Below are positions 14,100 to 24,955 of a stretch of 64,000 nucleotides of DNA, in pieces. The DNA is taken from contig CAMPDV010000265.1 of the NCBI GenBank assembly GCA_946699065.1, forward strand, positions 310,001 through 374,000. The letters run 5' to 3'. A program made the translations under genes and the position numbers. Under the pieces are notes generated by a model, which saw only the letters and a list, made by a program, of their open reading frames with translations, made no database searches and had not been told where the DNA came from. The number at the start of each line of letters is the position of its first letter. The stretch's first letter is position 1. Source of the stretch: Loxodes magnus. Lineage: Eukaryota; Ciliophora; Karyorelictea; Loxodida; Loxodidae.

Positions 14100-15810
14100 A
14101 TATATGATAAAATGGTATCTAAGAAACAATAAACACGCTCAACAAATACTAATAATTAACCAGACTTTTCTAACGAATTTTATTCGCTACAATTGATCTA
14201 TTATATCCCAACAAAAGAAATTTAAGACCTTTTATTAATTTTGACTAAAAGGATTAGGGTCGATTTTAATTTGAGGAAACGCTTCCTAAAATTAAAAACA
14301 ATAAAAGTTTTTATATCCCTCGCTTAACTGTACATATCTTCATCTGAATCAATTTCAAACCGAGATAATTCTTCTTTCTCTTCAATAAACTCACAGAATT
14401 GCTCTTCCAGCTTCTTGTAATTTTTATCCAGCTTCACTAAATAAATTCTAAGATCATCGTTGTCCTTTTGAAGTTGTTTATTTTGTTACTATTAATTACC
14501 AAGATCCTGTTTGAGTAATGTCATGCTTGAGTCTATTAATACCGGCTTTTTCTATAAATACCTCCAAAGCAGTTTCAATATAGTTTCCTTGATTTTCCAA
14601 ATTCTTTTCGGTGCTATTCAGGCACTCTTCTTCACTTTAGACATTATCTCCAATAATGTCCAGTCTTTTGAGAACAATAGCAACGTTTTATTAAGGATTT
14701 GAAGTAAATTTTTTATTGTGTTTGGATTTTTTGTTCAATTTCCATCTAATCTGTTTGAGGTTAGTGTTTTTTAATTGGATTTCTTCTTCAAATTTTTATG
14801 GATTTGCTGCTAGCTTTTTTTCTATAAATACAAATTAGGAAGTTAAGGCTTCAATTTAAAACAAAACTTAACTTACCTAGCCTTTATCTTCATTTTTTGT
14901 CTTACAAAAGAATCTTAAGATTCTAGTTTTTTGTCTTCAGGGGTTAAATTTCTATATTAATTTTCTCAATTAAGGAATAAAGCTGAATAATGTCTTGCTC
15001 ATAGGGTTTCTCAAGCTTTTTAAGTTTGTTAGGAAATTCAATATTTCCCAATCCTTAAAAGGAGTAGATTTATCTTTTTTGAATTAATTGTTCTTGTTAG
15101 TTAACTAAGACTTATGATTGATCTATTAGGTTAGAATTTATGGTTTAGATTTCGGGGCTTTTTTCCATTTTTTTTAAGTTTAAGACCCTAACAAATAATC
15201 TAATCTCTAATTCTAATAATTAGCAATTTGTTAAATTAATAAAATCCTTAGAAACAATAAAAATAGCAGGAATTTTCTTAATAGATGAAAAGATAAATTA
15301 CTCAAATTGAATGGAATTTAAGAAAAAACTTTGACCAGAGAATCAATTAACTTGAACACATTCAAATTAAATAAAAATCGAATCCAGAATCAAGAGAAGT
15401 ACAGAACCAGTCCTTCTTCTCCTATTAGAAAATAGAAAAAAGATGCTGATACTGTAAAAAACATGGACATAAAAACCAATGCTATAGATTCAAGGAAGAA
15501 TAATATTATGAAACAAAAAGAGGAATTAAAAATCTAATTTAAGATATATTTCACACCAAACGGAAAAATCTTAAAAAAAAAGATTTTAACCTTATTTAGA
15601 AGCTCCAAGATTACACATGTACTAAGACAGTTTGAGAGATAACAAGTAGTATTTGATTTTCAAGCACTAGCAAGAGGACAAAAAAGGAAATTTATAAGAG
15701 TTTACGATTCGAAAAAACCAAATTAATACGACACAGAAAATTTCTAATAAGAAAAAACTTTTAAAAACTTTAATTCTGTGATTAACCAAATAAAGATGAG
15801 ATCACTTTTA
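14100..15810 (+). mobile_element. CCHC coiled-coil element, interrupted by another element
   Basis: The 5' end has the TATATAT-AAAATGG start context and an N-terminus related to the element at 33495 (both reach an EFYSLQ/EIYSLQ phrase). The 3' part resumes at about 15290 with a coiled coil, a zinc knuckle at 15444-15482 (CWYCKKHGHKNQC) and the C-terminal motif ending RVYDSKKP. A minus-strand element of the same class fills the middle. An 11-bp phrase AAACAATAAAA occurs at both junctions (about 14300 and 15255) and may be its target-site duplication. The element looks broken, with a few breaks besides the insertion. Confidence 0.6.
14310..15180 (-). mobile_element. CCHC coiled-coil element nested in the previous one
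   Basis: It starts with ATG at 15168. The Gln-rich coiled coil is followed by the QMEIEQK motif and, at 14641-14685, a zinc-knuckle-like CYCSQKTGHYWRQC. The last residues are acidic. No reverse transcriptase or transposase motif is visible. A possible GTAAGT...TAG intron lies inside, but no transcript data are at hand. It appears broken in one or two places. Its placement inside the plus-strand element makes it the younger of the two. Confidence 0.6.
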
Positions 15811-16289
15811 TAAATTATGTTATGTTATAAAATTATCACATATATATTATGAAATAAATCAAAATTCTTCAATAGAAAATATGATACTAATAAAAGATTA
15901 ACGTGATTCCTCCTTTAATTGTATTATCTCAGTTTAATTTAAGTTTAATCGTGTTTATTTTATAAAAATTTCCTTGCTTTTTTGCGAAATAAAAGTTAGT
16001 TAATTTTTTTCCCTCTTCAGCTCTGTATTAATCTTGTTCTCATAATAAGATCCTTATTGCTCTTTAAGATTATTTATTTTGTGGTTCCTTATATCATTTT
16101 CATCATTATCTAATAAAGATAAAAAATGAAAATTTCTTGTAAAAATCTTCTTAGAAAAAGGATAACTCTCTCTTAAGCAGATATCTGTTTATCAACCTTC
16201 AAGAACTATAAAATATGTAAAGTTAAAATGCTAAGCATTAATGCGAAGTACAGAACTTGAAGGAAAAATATAGTAATTTATTTTAAACA
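15811..16289. other. Gap between elements
   Basis: AT-rich DNA between two mobile-element remnants. I see no gene, RNA or repeat in it. Confidence 0.4.
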
Positions 16290-16870
16290 CCTTTAAAATC
16301 AAAAAATTGGCAGCCAGATAAATTCAGAATTTATTAAATTGAAATAAAATTAAAAAAAAAAGTTAAATTGACTGAAAGCTGATTCCTTAAAAATATATCA
16401 ACGAACTACTTTTGGATATTGAAACTAAATATTCAACCAGTAAAAATTCCTCAACTTAATAGGAGAAGAAAGTAATAAACTATTGCAAAAATATGACTTA
16501 TTTTAAGATTATGCTAAAAATTCCATTAAAAATAAGAACAATAAAACTTAAGGATATGGAGATCAATAAGTAATTATACTAAACTCCAGTAGTTTATTAT
16601 AAAGAAAAAAATGTACAAAAAGGAGTGAAATTTTTATGGATATTGTCTTAGCTCAATAAGTAAGAAATTTTAATGTGATGGGAATTTAATTCGATAGAAA
16701 AGTATGCCAACAATTAAAAAAGGTTAACAAGTACTGGCAGTTTGATCTAAAGAAGATGATTCAGAAGAAGACGGGAAATAAAATATTTAGCACAGCTAGT
16801 AAACTTTAAAACAGCAATGATTCTAATGAAAATGGAATCACCATAAATCATTATTATTATTATACTAATC
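16290..16870 (+). mobile_element. 3' part of a coiled-coil element with (ATT)n tail
   Basis: A Lys/Gln-rich coding-like stretch ends in an acidic segment (about 16750-16785) and then an ATT run at about 16848-16862. The same tail type closes the LINE at 34610 and the family D elements. The N-terminal half is not recognisable. It is broken and its family within the swarm is uncertain. Confidence 0.4.
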
Positions 16871-17392
16871 ATTTCTGTTATTAGTTCATACTACTCGATT
16901 TCTTGCTATAACTTCCTTCTACAACGATAACTTTCTTGCATGAAATATATCCTATTCAATTAGTTCCAAAGTTATTTTACTATATTCTTTCAGTTCTATT
17001 AAACTGTTAGCATTGTAATACCAGATTTTCTTGCTCTTGTAGTATCAGCATCTTAATATATTTCTATGCTTAAAAGCGTAAAATAATTTAGGCTCTTTCT
17101 CAATATCCTTAGGTCTCTGTTGCCTTAATTTTATTAAATTAATCTTTGAGTATAAGATAAATCGATTTTTTATATTTGCTTGATTTGTATGCTTTATTAT
17201 TAGTTTCAAATTTGATTTTAATTACCTTTTTTAATTTATTTTTTTATTTTGTATCTTCACTGCAGCTTATAATAAAGTACTTATTTTTTCATTTATTTAA
17301 TTGATTTATTTTATTAGGATCTAATTCTCTGAGAAAAGGTGTAATATCTCCTTTTTATAGTTAATATTTAAGGCTATATAATTTTTCCTTTA

Positions 17393-17686
17393 ATAAATAA
17401 AAAGATAGTGGGAGCTGAGATCGATCTCCTGAATTAAATTTTCTGGTTTTATGGCTAGGAAAAGTTCCTTTCCTGTCACTGAGAAAGTTCCTACTCTGAG
17501 CCATTTTCTGAAGGGAATACTGTCTTCGAGATTATCCAACTTTTGATATAGTCTTGATGGAGCTCCTTAGCAGCTATGTCTGGAACACAACATGATTCCC
17601 TTTTATTTCTTAAAAATAGAATTCGAATCTTCTGACTGGAAATGAGTTTCCGGTCCCCGAAACTCTTATAGTTAAAATTAATTAAT
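17393..17686 (+). repeat. SINE-like repeat type C, copy 1
   Basis: About 290 bp beginning AAAAAGATAGTGGGAGCTGAG and ending CCCGAAACTCTTATAGTTAAAATTAATTAAT. It is alignable along its length with copies at 44332, 46738 and 53536 but is the most diverged. A phrase TAATTTTTCCTTTA lies directly before (about 17379-17392) and, with one extra T, directly after it (17686-17700). That fits a target-site duplication of about 14 bp. There is no coding capacity of its own. A retroposed RNA moved by a LINE is the likely origin. Confidence 0.75.
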
Positions 17687-17700
17687 AATTTTTTCCTTTA

Positions 17701-18280
17701 GAATAGGTAAAATTAATTTTTTATATAATTGCTTTTATACATAATTGAAGTATATTTATTTCCAAGCTTTACAGATGCAATAGAACTTAGGAATTTACTT
17801 TGCTGAATTACGCTAATTATTTAAACTTCAGCTTAAGCGCAGTAATTAACTGTAGTACAGAAGATAACTTATGGTTGCTAGGGAACCTTTCTTACTGTAA
17901 AAAGTGGTGGAATATTGTGTTCTCTAAGTATTACGGAAAAAAAACAGAAAAATTATTAAGATAAAGCAGATTTATGAGGCATCATAAAAAAATTAGCAGG
18001 TAATATAGCATGAGAAATAAAGAAAATGAATAAAGAAAATAATTCTATTATTATAAAAACCTTATAATTAAAACAGATCCTAACTGATCTACTTAAGAAT
18101 AACAGGAACTGAAGGAAGACAATTTCATTTAATAGGAAAAAGATGAGATGTTTGTGAAAAGCGTGAAGAAAACATAAATTATTATTAAAATTAAAATAAT
18201 GGTTTTGGTTAACCTAACGATAATAGTTAGATTAATTTATTATTATTATAACTTTTATTATATATATTATTAAATAGTTG
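17701..18280. other. Gap with a possible coiled-coil element fragment
   Basis: AT-rich. Around 17950-18180 the plus strand reads as Lys/Asn-rich sequence followed by short ATT runs, which could be the 3' remnant of another element of the swarm, but no motif confirms it. Confidence 0.3.
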
Positions 18281-18623
18281 TTCGAAGGTGAGCAGCAAGG
18301 TCATCTTCATCAGAGGTTGGGGAAGTTAAGTACCCATAATCGACTTTATGTCGTCCTCTGCTTTGGTGATGCAATGAGACACAATCCTGCCATGTCCTTG
18401 GACCTCCAACAAATATTAAAGATTACGAGTATTCTAAAATTATATCAGTATTGAACATTTTTATCAGTACTGAATAATTATACCAGTATTGAACAAGGTC
18501 TACCAGTATCTGATAATTTTATCAGTAACAAACATTCTTGTCAGTATGAAACATTTTTTTTAAAGAGCTGCGCACCAATGAGAGTGCTACGCGCTCTATA
18601 ATCAAATTTATTTATTTATTTAA
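18281..18623 (+). repeat. SINE-like repeat type A, copy 1
   Basis: A head of about 140 bp with nested complementary segments (for example CATCAGAGG with CCTCTG...TGATG, and CGACTTTATGTCG) suggests a folded RNA. Six diverged copies of a 19-bp unit (consensus TATCAGTATTGAACATTTT, about 18446-18562) follow. Next comes the hairpin AGAGCTGCGCACC...GCTACGCGCTCT and a tail of TTTA repeats. It is about 95% identical to the inverted copy at 36940-37281. Which structural RNA the head derives from, I cannot say. Confidence 0.8.
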
Positions 18624-19204
18624 TTTATAAATATAATTAAGTAAATCAATATAAAAGTATAATTGTAATCAATTAACTAATACAAGTTAATTCAAACAGA
18701 ACTAGCATTTTTTTGAATTTATTATTGCTTTAAATCTTACAAACCTCTTTTAATCTAAGATAAGTACTAAAAATGTAAATTTTAAAATTAAATTTCTCGT
18801 TGTAAGAAGATGATGAAATCACAAAAATTTAATATTATAATATGTAGAGTGAATGAGAATAATAAAAATAATTAAGTAGTTTAATTCCCTTAATCGAAAT
18901 TTCTTGATATACAATTTACGTTCTAACACAATTATAATGATAGTAATTTCAAAGTTCTTAATTAAAAAAATTTATTGTATAAGAAGGATGAAGTATCTCA
19001 TCTTTTTAGCACTATAGTTATTTGAAAAACGACCAAAAATATTATATATTTAGTTATGAGTATTTAGATAAAAATAAGCTCTTTATTTACATTTAGATTG
19101 CTCATTAAGCATTAAATTTCTTTTTCTATTGTTAATTTTTACACTTACCGAAAAATAATTTTAATAATTCATAAATTAATAAAATAATATTAATAATTTT
19201 TATA
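18624..19204. other. Intergenic, nothing recognised
   Basis: AT-rich sequence between the type A repeat and the next coiled-coil element. No motif or repeat was found. Confidence 0.4.
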
Positions 19205-20000
19205 AATATAATATGGATTAATCTGTTTGTCTCTCGAAGAATTAACTAATAAACTTAAGGAGAAAAGCGACGAAAGAAATAGAGTAAAATTGATACAAGC
19301 AAGAGAAATTAAGCTAAACTTTAAAAGTAAAGTTATGGTTGGGACTGTAGAGATATAGAAAAATCATAAAAAGAAATTGAAAAAAACTCTTAAATAAACA
19401 GACTAAATGTAAAAATTAATCTAAAATTATGAGGAAACAATTTACAATTAAGGAGAAATAATATAATTAATGAATAATACTAACAAATAAAAATTAGTTA
19501 TTTATACTATGTCTTTAGTTAAACTAAAATAACTTAATAATAGAGTAGTAATTTTACGAAGAATCGCATACAATAATTAATAAATAAAATATGATATTGT
19601 AAAAGAATAAACTAAATAATTGATTAAGAAAAATAATAAGAAGAAAAATGATAAAAATTTATAAAAGAGAATAGAGAAATTGGGGAAAAAATCCAGAAAA
19701 ATAAATCAATAACTACTGGTATTTCCATTCATCTTATTATATTTTACGACAACGCAGTACCTGAAAATAACTAAAGATAAGAGAACAACAAATAACATGA
19801 AGGATGATGAATAGACTCTGAATAACTGAAAATGAATTATATAAATAAAAAATTGTATCAAGAACTAAAGATAATAATAAGTGGTAATCTACCACATAAA
19901 AAAAAGGTCGTGGTATTCATCCACGTAAAAAAATGGCAGCAAATACCTAGATGAAAGTCCAGATGAAACTAAAAATATAATTTTTTAGAATATTATTATT
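19205..20000 (+). mobile_element. Coiled-coil element, family D copy 1
   Basis: Begins with ATG at 19213. The N-terminus has the LSKNQ phrase and basic run shared with 58438. Further on come KVMVG, a Lys-rich coiled coil, and near the end a KKGRGIHP phrase with the palindrome CGTGG-n-CCACG (about 19909-19930). It closes with an ATT-rich tail around 19990-20010. This is the most decayed of the three family D copies; the zinc knuckle is not recognisable. Confidence 0.6.
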
Positions 20001-20279
20001 ATTAATAATTTTTATACTACTAATTTTTATATAAAAAACTAAAAAATAAATAAATTTTAATATTTATGTATTTCCTTAATAAAATTAAAATAATGCAAAA
20101 AATCTAAACAAACACAATTCTCACTTCAACCAAAGCCAATTTTGAAAAAATGAGATTTAATTGTGTATCTTAAATAATTTTTAATAATATTAAAAAATTT
20201 TATTAATTAAGAACTTGTTTTTTTCTTATATCCTTCTATCTCAATAATTATTAAAATTTATTTAAAAAATGTTATTATA
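20001..20279. other. Gap between elements
   Basis: AT-rich, with nothing I can name. Confidence 0.35.
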
Positions 20280-20560
20280 GAGTGGGTAGCCCTACAATAG
20301 GGCACATCTCTTTAAAAAAGTCAATTTATAAATCTCATTAATCTCCAATATTCCCATAGCATTCTCTCTTCTATTTGTGTGCAAGGTTGCGGTTCAAAAT
20401 CTCCAAAGCACAGAACGCCAACAGGCGATTACAGGTAGATTTCCAGCTCATGATGAATAGATAGGTCCAACATTTAAAAAAGGTTGCTTCACAATCAGTT
20501 CATCTCTGGGGAATTCTTCTCGCGACCTGAAAAGGTAAGGACCACCCTATTTAAATTAAA
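20280..20560 (-). repeat. Short B-like repeat of distinct middle
   Basis: In minus orientation it starts TTTAAATAGGGTGG, like the element at 53860, and ends near AAAGAGATGTGCCC. The middle is GC-richer than its surroundings and different from the other B-type repeats. A GGTTCAAAATCTCC phrase (20388-20401, plus) resembles a Pol III B box, but no matching A box is evident. Confidence 0.5.
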
Positions 20561-20894
20561 TTATTATAATATAATAATATTATTTGTAGGATTAAATTTC
20601 TATTTTAGTGAGTTTTAAAACTCTATCTAATTTTCTAAGTAATCTGATACATATTTGGTTCATCTTGCTCAATGGAAAATACTTAATCTAAATTATTCCT
20701 TAGATAAATTAAATTATTTTGATTTTATTTCTAATTAAATGTTTATAACTGAAAGATTAATTTTTAATTACTTTTTAATTTTAAAAGAAATATAACTCTA
20801 TTGAGATTTTTATACAATTATAATATATTTAAGAAGCAGTTTAAGATTTCGATTAATCAATAGATATTAAAAAGTAATTATTAAAAAAACTAAG
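20561..20894. other. Gap between elements
   Basis: AT-rich; no feature seen. Confidence 0.35.
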
Positions 20895-21205
20895 ATTATA
20901 AAGAGTATAGCACCTCGATAGTAAGCAGCTTTTTATACAATTTTTTAAGATTAGAAGTTCTTCCTTGGAATTTTCCACAAATGCTAACTCTTCCTTTAAA
21001 ATCTTTTATTCTATAAAGTAAAGATTAGAGTATTACCTAAGAGACCTTAGTTTCTTGCTTTGCTTTTTTTAGTTTTATTGCTCGATGCCTCTCGTCCCTT
21101 CTTTACTCCTTTAAAGATTCTTGTTCCTATCTTTTCCATAGGATACTTCCTGGTAACATAACTTTTACAAATTACAGTGAGAGGATTGATTTTCCCTATT
21201 TAAAT
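20895..21205 (-). repeat. SINE-like repeat type B, diverged copy
   Basis: Minus orientation: TTTAAATAGGGA start, AAGAATCTT core, the phrase AAGGTCTCTTAGG, and the 3' hairpin remnant AAAGCTGC...GTGCTATACTCTTTATAATC. It matches the better preserved copy at 22410-22740 in order. Like that copy it can be read as a short basic peptide with an NRTRIL/GTRIF phrase, so it may be the end of a longer protein-coding element rather than a true SINE. Confidence 0.6.
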
Positions 21206-21344
21206 TAAATTATATACAATATTTTTATAAGAGTAGCTTTATTTAAATTATAGGTATAGTATTTTTTATTAAGAATCTTACACATCTTTATAAACTATTA
21301 ATTTTATTCTTGAAAAGGTTTTTTGGCTAACTATTTCTACTCTA

Positions 21345-22320
21345 AAATATAATAATAATAATGTTAATTTAAAGTTTTCCGTTTTAGGGATTTCGAACCC
21401 CGTCAAGAATACAGCAGTTCATACTCCCTGCTGTTAAATATAAAAGTTCGGGTCACCCAATTTTAGCGAGATTGGGAACTAGGATTTTTCCAGGTTTTCC
21501 CTCCTTTAACTTGTCTTGGTTACATCTTAATCTTGTATATTGAACCATCTGGGTTACAATAAATTCTTTTCATTCATTCTTGCTTCTTCTTTTTTCTTCT
21601 TTTGTTGTTCTTTTATCCAATAGTTTCTTTATTTCTATTAGAATTTCTAACACTTCCGATAAAAATGTCATACGCTTCCACAGCAGAAACATTTCTTTTT
21701 TATTTTGAATTATTTTCCTTGATTTGCTTGCTCTTTCTAGGCTTCGATTTCCATTTGTATAGCTCCAGTTTCGCTTTACTCTTTCTTAAAAGTTTACAAT
21801 TTCTCTTCTACTTTTCCGAGTCTGTTATCCAGTTCAGTCTGTTTCTAAAGCTAATTTTAGGATTCGTTAGTCTGACTTTGTTATATATTCCAAAAGGCGT
21901 TAAGATCTCTTTCCTAGGACATAAGTCTTGACTCAATTCCTTCTGCTAGGTCTAGCTTTGCCATCAACATATCACTATCCTTCTTCAATCTCTTGACCTC
22001 TTCCTGGAGGTTCAGTACCACTTTGATGAGCTACTCCATGCTCATTGGCCAGAAGGGTTAAACTCTGATACCTCCTGGTGGAGAACAGACTTCATCAGTT
22101 TCCTCGGTTTTTCGCTTTAGGTTGGATTTTCTGTGTGTATATTCTTCAAGGTTGGCTTTCGTTCGTTTTGTTAGATTCCAAGTTGTTAGTTCAGTGTTGG
22201 TTAAAGTTGTGATAGAGAAGATTGCTAAGATTATTAAGACTTTGTTTCTTGCTTCCTCCCTTCCTTTTTGGCTTAGGAAGAGGTGATATAGAAGCCTGAC
22301 TTGAAACCTTCAACCATTTT
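21345..22320 (-). mobile_element. CCHC coiled-coil element, family E copy 1 (best preserved)
   Basis: ATG at 22316. After a Gln/Ser-rich N-terminus comes EFNPSGQ, then a long heptad-rich coiled coil (MEQLIKVVLNLQEEV and onward), the IQMEIEAQ motif and a canonical zinc knuckle at 21650-21691 (CFCCGSVWHFYRKC, spacing C-x2-C-x4-H-x4-C). The C-terminus is basic. The 3' end reads CTAAAACGGAAAACTTTAAATTAAC followed by (ATT)n, like the LINE tail. No enzyme is encoded. Its GC content is higher than its neighbours, so it is probably young; it appears to have only about one break. Zinc knuckles bind single-stranded nucleic acid, so an RNA-packaging role like LINE ORF1 is likely. Confidence 0.75.
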
Positions 22321-22409
22321 TTTAACTATTTCTACTCTCTATTAATTTCTAAGCTTTACAATTTATTAGCATTATTTTCTCTTTTTTCTTAGTCAAAAAG
22401 GAGTATATA

Positions 22410-22740
22410 TAAATAAGATTAGAGAGCACGTAGCACCTCTAAGAAGCACAGCTCTTTAATAAAGATTTTTAAAGTCAAAATTTTTTATTCTGAAATCTTT
22501 CACAGTATAGCATCCTTTGTAAGCCTCGTCTTCTATAGGACGTGATCGGAATGCTTCCTAAGAGACCTTAGTATCTGGAATCTTTCATCAATAACATTTC
22601 TTGATCTCACTTTAGTTTTTGTCTTCTCTCTTGGCTCCTACCAAGATTCTTGTTCGGTTTTTCGCCACTGTGTACTTCCTGTCGCCAGATCTTAAGTCAA
22701 TGTCAATTGGAGGATTGCCCCTCCCTATTTATATAAATAA
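22410..22740 (-). repeat. SINE-like repeat type B, well preserved copy
   Basis: Minus orientation: TATATAAATAGGGAGGGGC start, a 3' hairpin AAAGAGCTGTGC...GTGCTACGTGCTCTC and an AT-rich tail. It lies directly 5' of the family E element in the same orientation. One frame gives a coherent peptide with GNPPIDIDL, AKNRTRILVG and IPDTKVSQEAFRSR phrases that is also visible in the copy at 54236-54600. The conserved peptide suggests a 5'-truncated protein-coding element. Confidence 0.65.
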
Positions 22741-24955
22741 TAAAATATATATATCTATTTTTCGTAAGGTTAAATGAATATAAAATTGAATAAGAGTAAG
22801 AAAGCATATTTAAAGTACTTTAATTGAAGCATTCTATTATTGAAATTAATACTTTAGCATAAATTAGAAACTAACATTAGAAAGCTAGTTTTCTTAATTA
22901 CATATTTTATATAAGAAAAATGTATCTTCAAGCTAAATGCTAAAAATACTATCTACTATACTTTTATTACTTAGCATAATAGTTACATTTAAAAGGACTT
23001 AGGTATATCTGAACTAATAATTAGGATACAAAATAACTAATTAATTAAAGGCATAATCTTAAATAATAAGGATAGACTTATGATTCTAATATTCTATAAG
23101 CTTTTATGTTATGAAAGATGCTTGAAATAGTTTAAGAGCACAGTTTTGCTCTGCTGATACAAGTTTAGTATAAAGGAAATGAATAAAATTAATAAGTATA
23201 TATATGGTAAAAATATAGCTAAATTGAGTTGAGTGAGAATATTAAATATGATATATATAATATATTTTCTAATTGAGGTACTCTATCTTAGTCTAAGGAT
23301 AGTTAATTTTATTAAATAAATGTTTATAAGTGTTAAAACCATTTTCATAAGGTATAAATTTGCTAGTATCAATAATTATCTCATTCTAACTTATATATTA
23401 TTTTTTTTATTTTAATAGAATAAAACCTCTAAAGTTATCTGTAGCTTCTTATATCATATGATTTCTCAAATATTTTGATTACCCCTTTAAATACTACTCT
23501 ATATTTAATAATTTCTAGTTGAAGCTTCATTGAATGGTATATTTCACCAGACACCTAGTTAATAATTTCACCTTATATAGCAAGTATTTTAATTCCTTAT
23601 TTGTTAAAATTCGATTTAAAATGAACATTGTACCAGGCTTCACTCAATTTAAAAATCTAATAAGGAGATTAAACATAGTAATAGTCTTAAATCAGGCCAG
23701 TAGTTAATTGCCCTATTTGAAGAACATTTTCTTGGTTTTCTTTAAATTAAGCATTAATGTATCAAATATTTAACTTTTTAAGCTAGTTATATATAATTAA
23801 ATTCATTTTTCATTGCATTAACCTTTAATCTTAGCAATCTCTCTATATGTCTACTAAGAAAGCTCTATCTTTTAATTATTAGTAGCAGTTAAACCAAATT
23901 ACCAAACAAAATCACAAGCAACTGATTAATCTTATAATATTAGCTTTTAATCTAGTTGAAGGGTTTTAGTTAAATATTAATTTAAATAGGCAACTACAAT
24001 AATAAAAGGTATTCATTATATAATACCTTAACTATCGTTTTAGGGGTTTGCTATATATATCTATATAATATACTTTTACTTATTTTTTGATTCATAAAAG
24101 TAAGAGATATCATAAACTAACGCTTTAGTTTGGTTCAGTAGTTTTCTACTTGCAAATAGTTTTAGGATCTAATTATGATGTAACTCATAGTCAAGTTGCT
24201 AACTAATTTTAAAGGAAAAATTCCATTTATTTAACTAATAAATATTTAAGACTAGAAAAATAATAAAATATTTCCTATTAGTCAACCTAAATAATAACAT
24301 ATCTATAGCTAAGAAAGAGATCTACCAAAAGAATAGGAAATAAGCTATATAAATAAACTAAATTTAGATAAAGGATTAATAATTATTTACACAATATTGC
24401 TCTGCTTGTTCTATTCCTTATAGAACTATTCTTATTATATATAATCCTTTCAAAATTTTCAGAAAAAGTCATATTTAATAAGTGAAAGTATCTATCACAC
24501 TATACGAAGAAGAGAAATGATGCTATATAAGTAATAAATATATATTTAAATGAGAGTAAGCTATATAAAATTAATTAAAATTTATAGCTTTCAATATCTG
24601 AAATTAATATAATGTTAATAAGTATATGCTATAAAATAGCCTTATAAAAAGCTTTAATATTTGTTTTAGTATTATGGATTTTACATTATTAAATCTTTCT
24701 ATTATATATAAGAATCCTTCAAAGAATAGCAACATACCTAAATATACTTCTAACAAGACTTATTAAAATTTGTAATTATAAATTAATTAAGAAACACTTT
24801 TAAGCTTTTTAGCAAACGTATCATAGTCTAATACAATTTAGAAACAAAAATTTAAATAGGCATTTCTAATTTATTTATTTATTTCCTATATGACTGGATC
24901 TTAAAAGGAAATATAGTAAATTAAAATTTAGATATTTAATATATTTAATATATTT
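22741..24955. other. 3' flank of kelch copy 2, AT-rich, partly repeated at 60.6-62.4 kb
   Basis: No gene recognised. Several phrases (for example near 24100-24180 and 24365-24440) recur in diverged form near 61320-61380 and 61590-61660, beside the third kelch copy. A short phrase at 23610-23660 also resembles 6545-6600. I take it as old duplicated flank DNA. Confidence 0.4.

Noticed and set aside
20388-20401. Pol III B box indicating a tRNA-derived SINE
   Set aside because: GGTTCAAAATCTCC matches loosely, but no A box at a suitable distance and no tRNA fold are visible.
21602-21931. Plus-strand ORF of 109 codons rich in Leu/Phe
   Set aside because: It lies antisense to the family E element, whose minus frame carries a coiled coil and a canonical zinc knuckle. 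The hydrophobic plus frame is the shadow of that coil.
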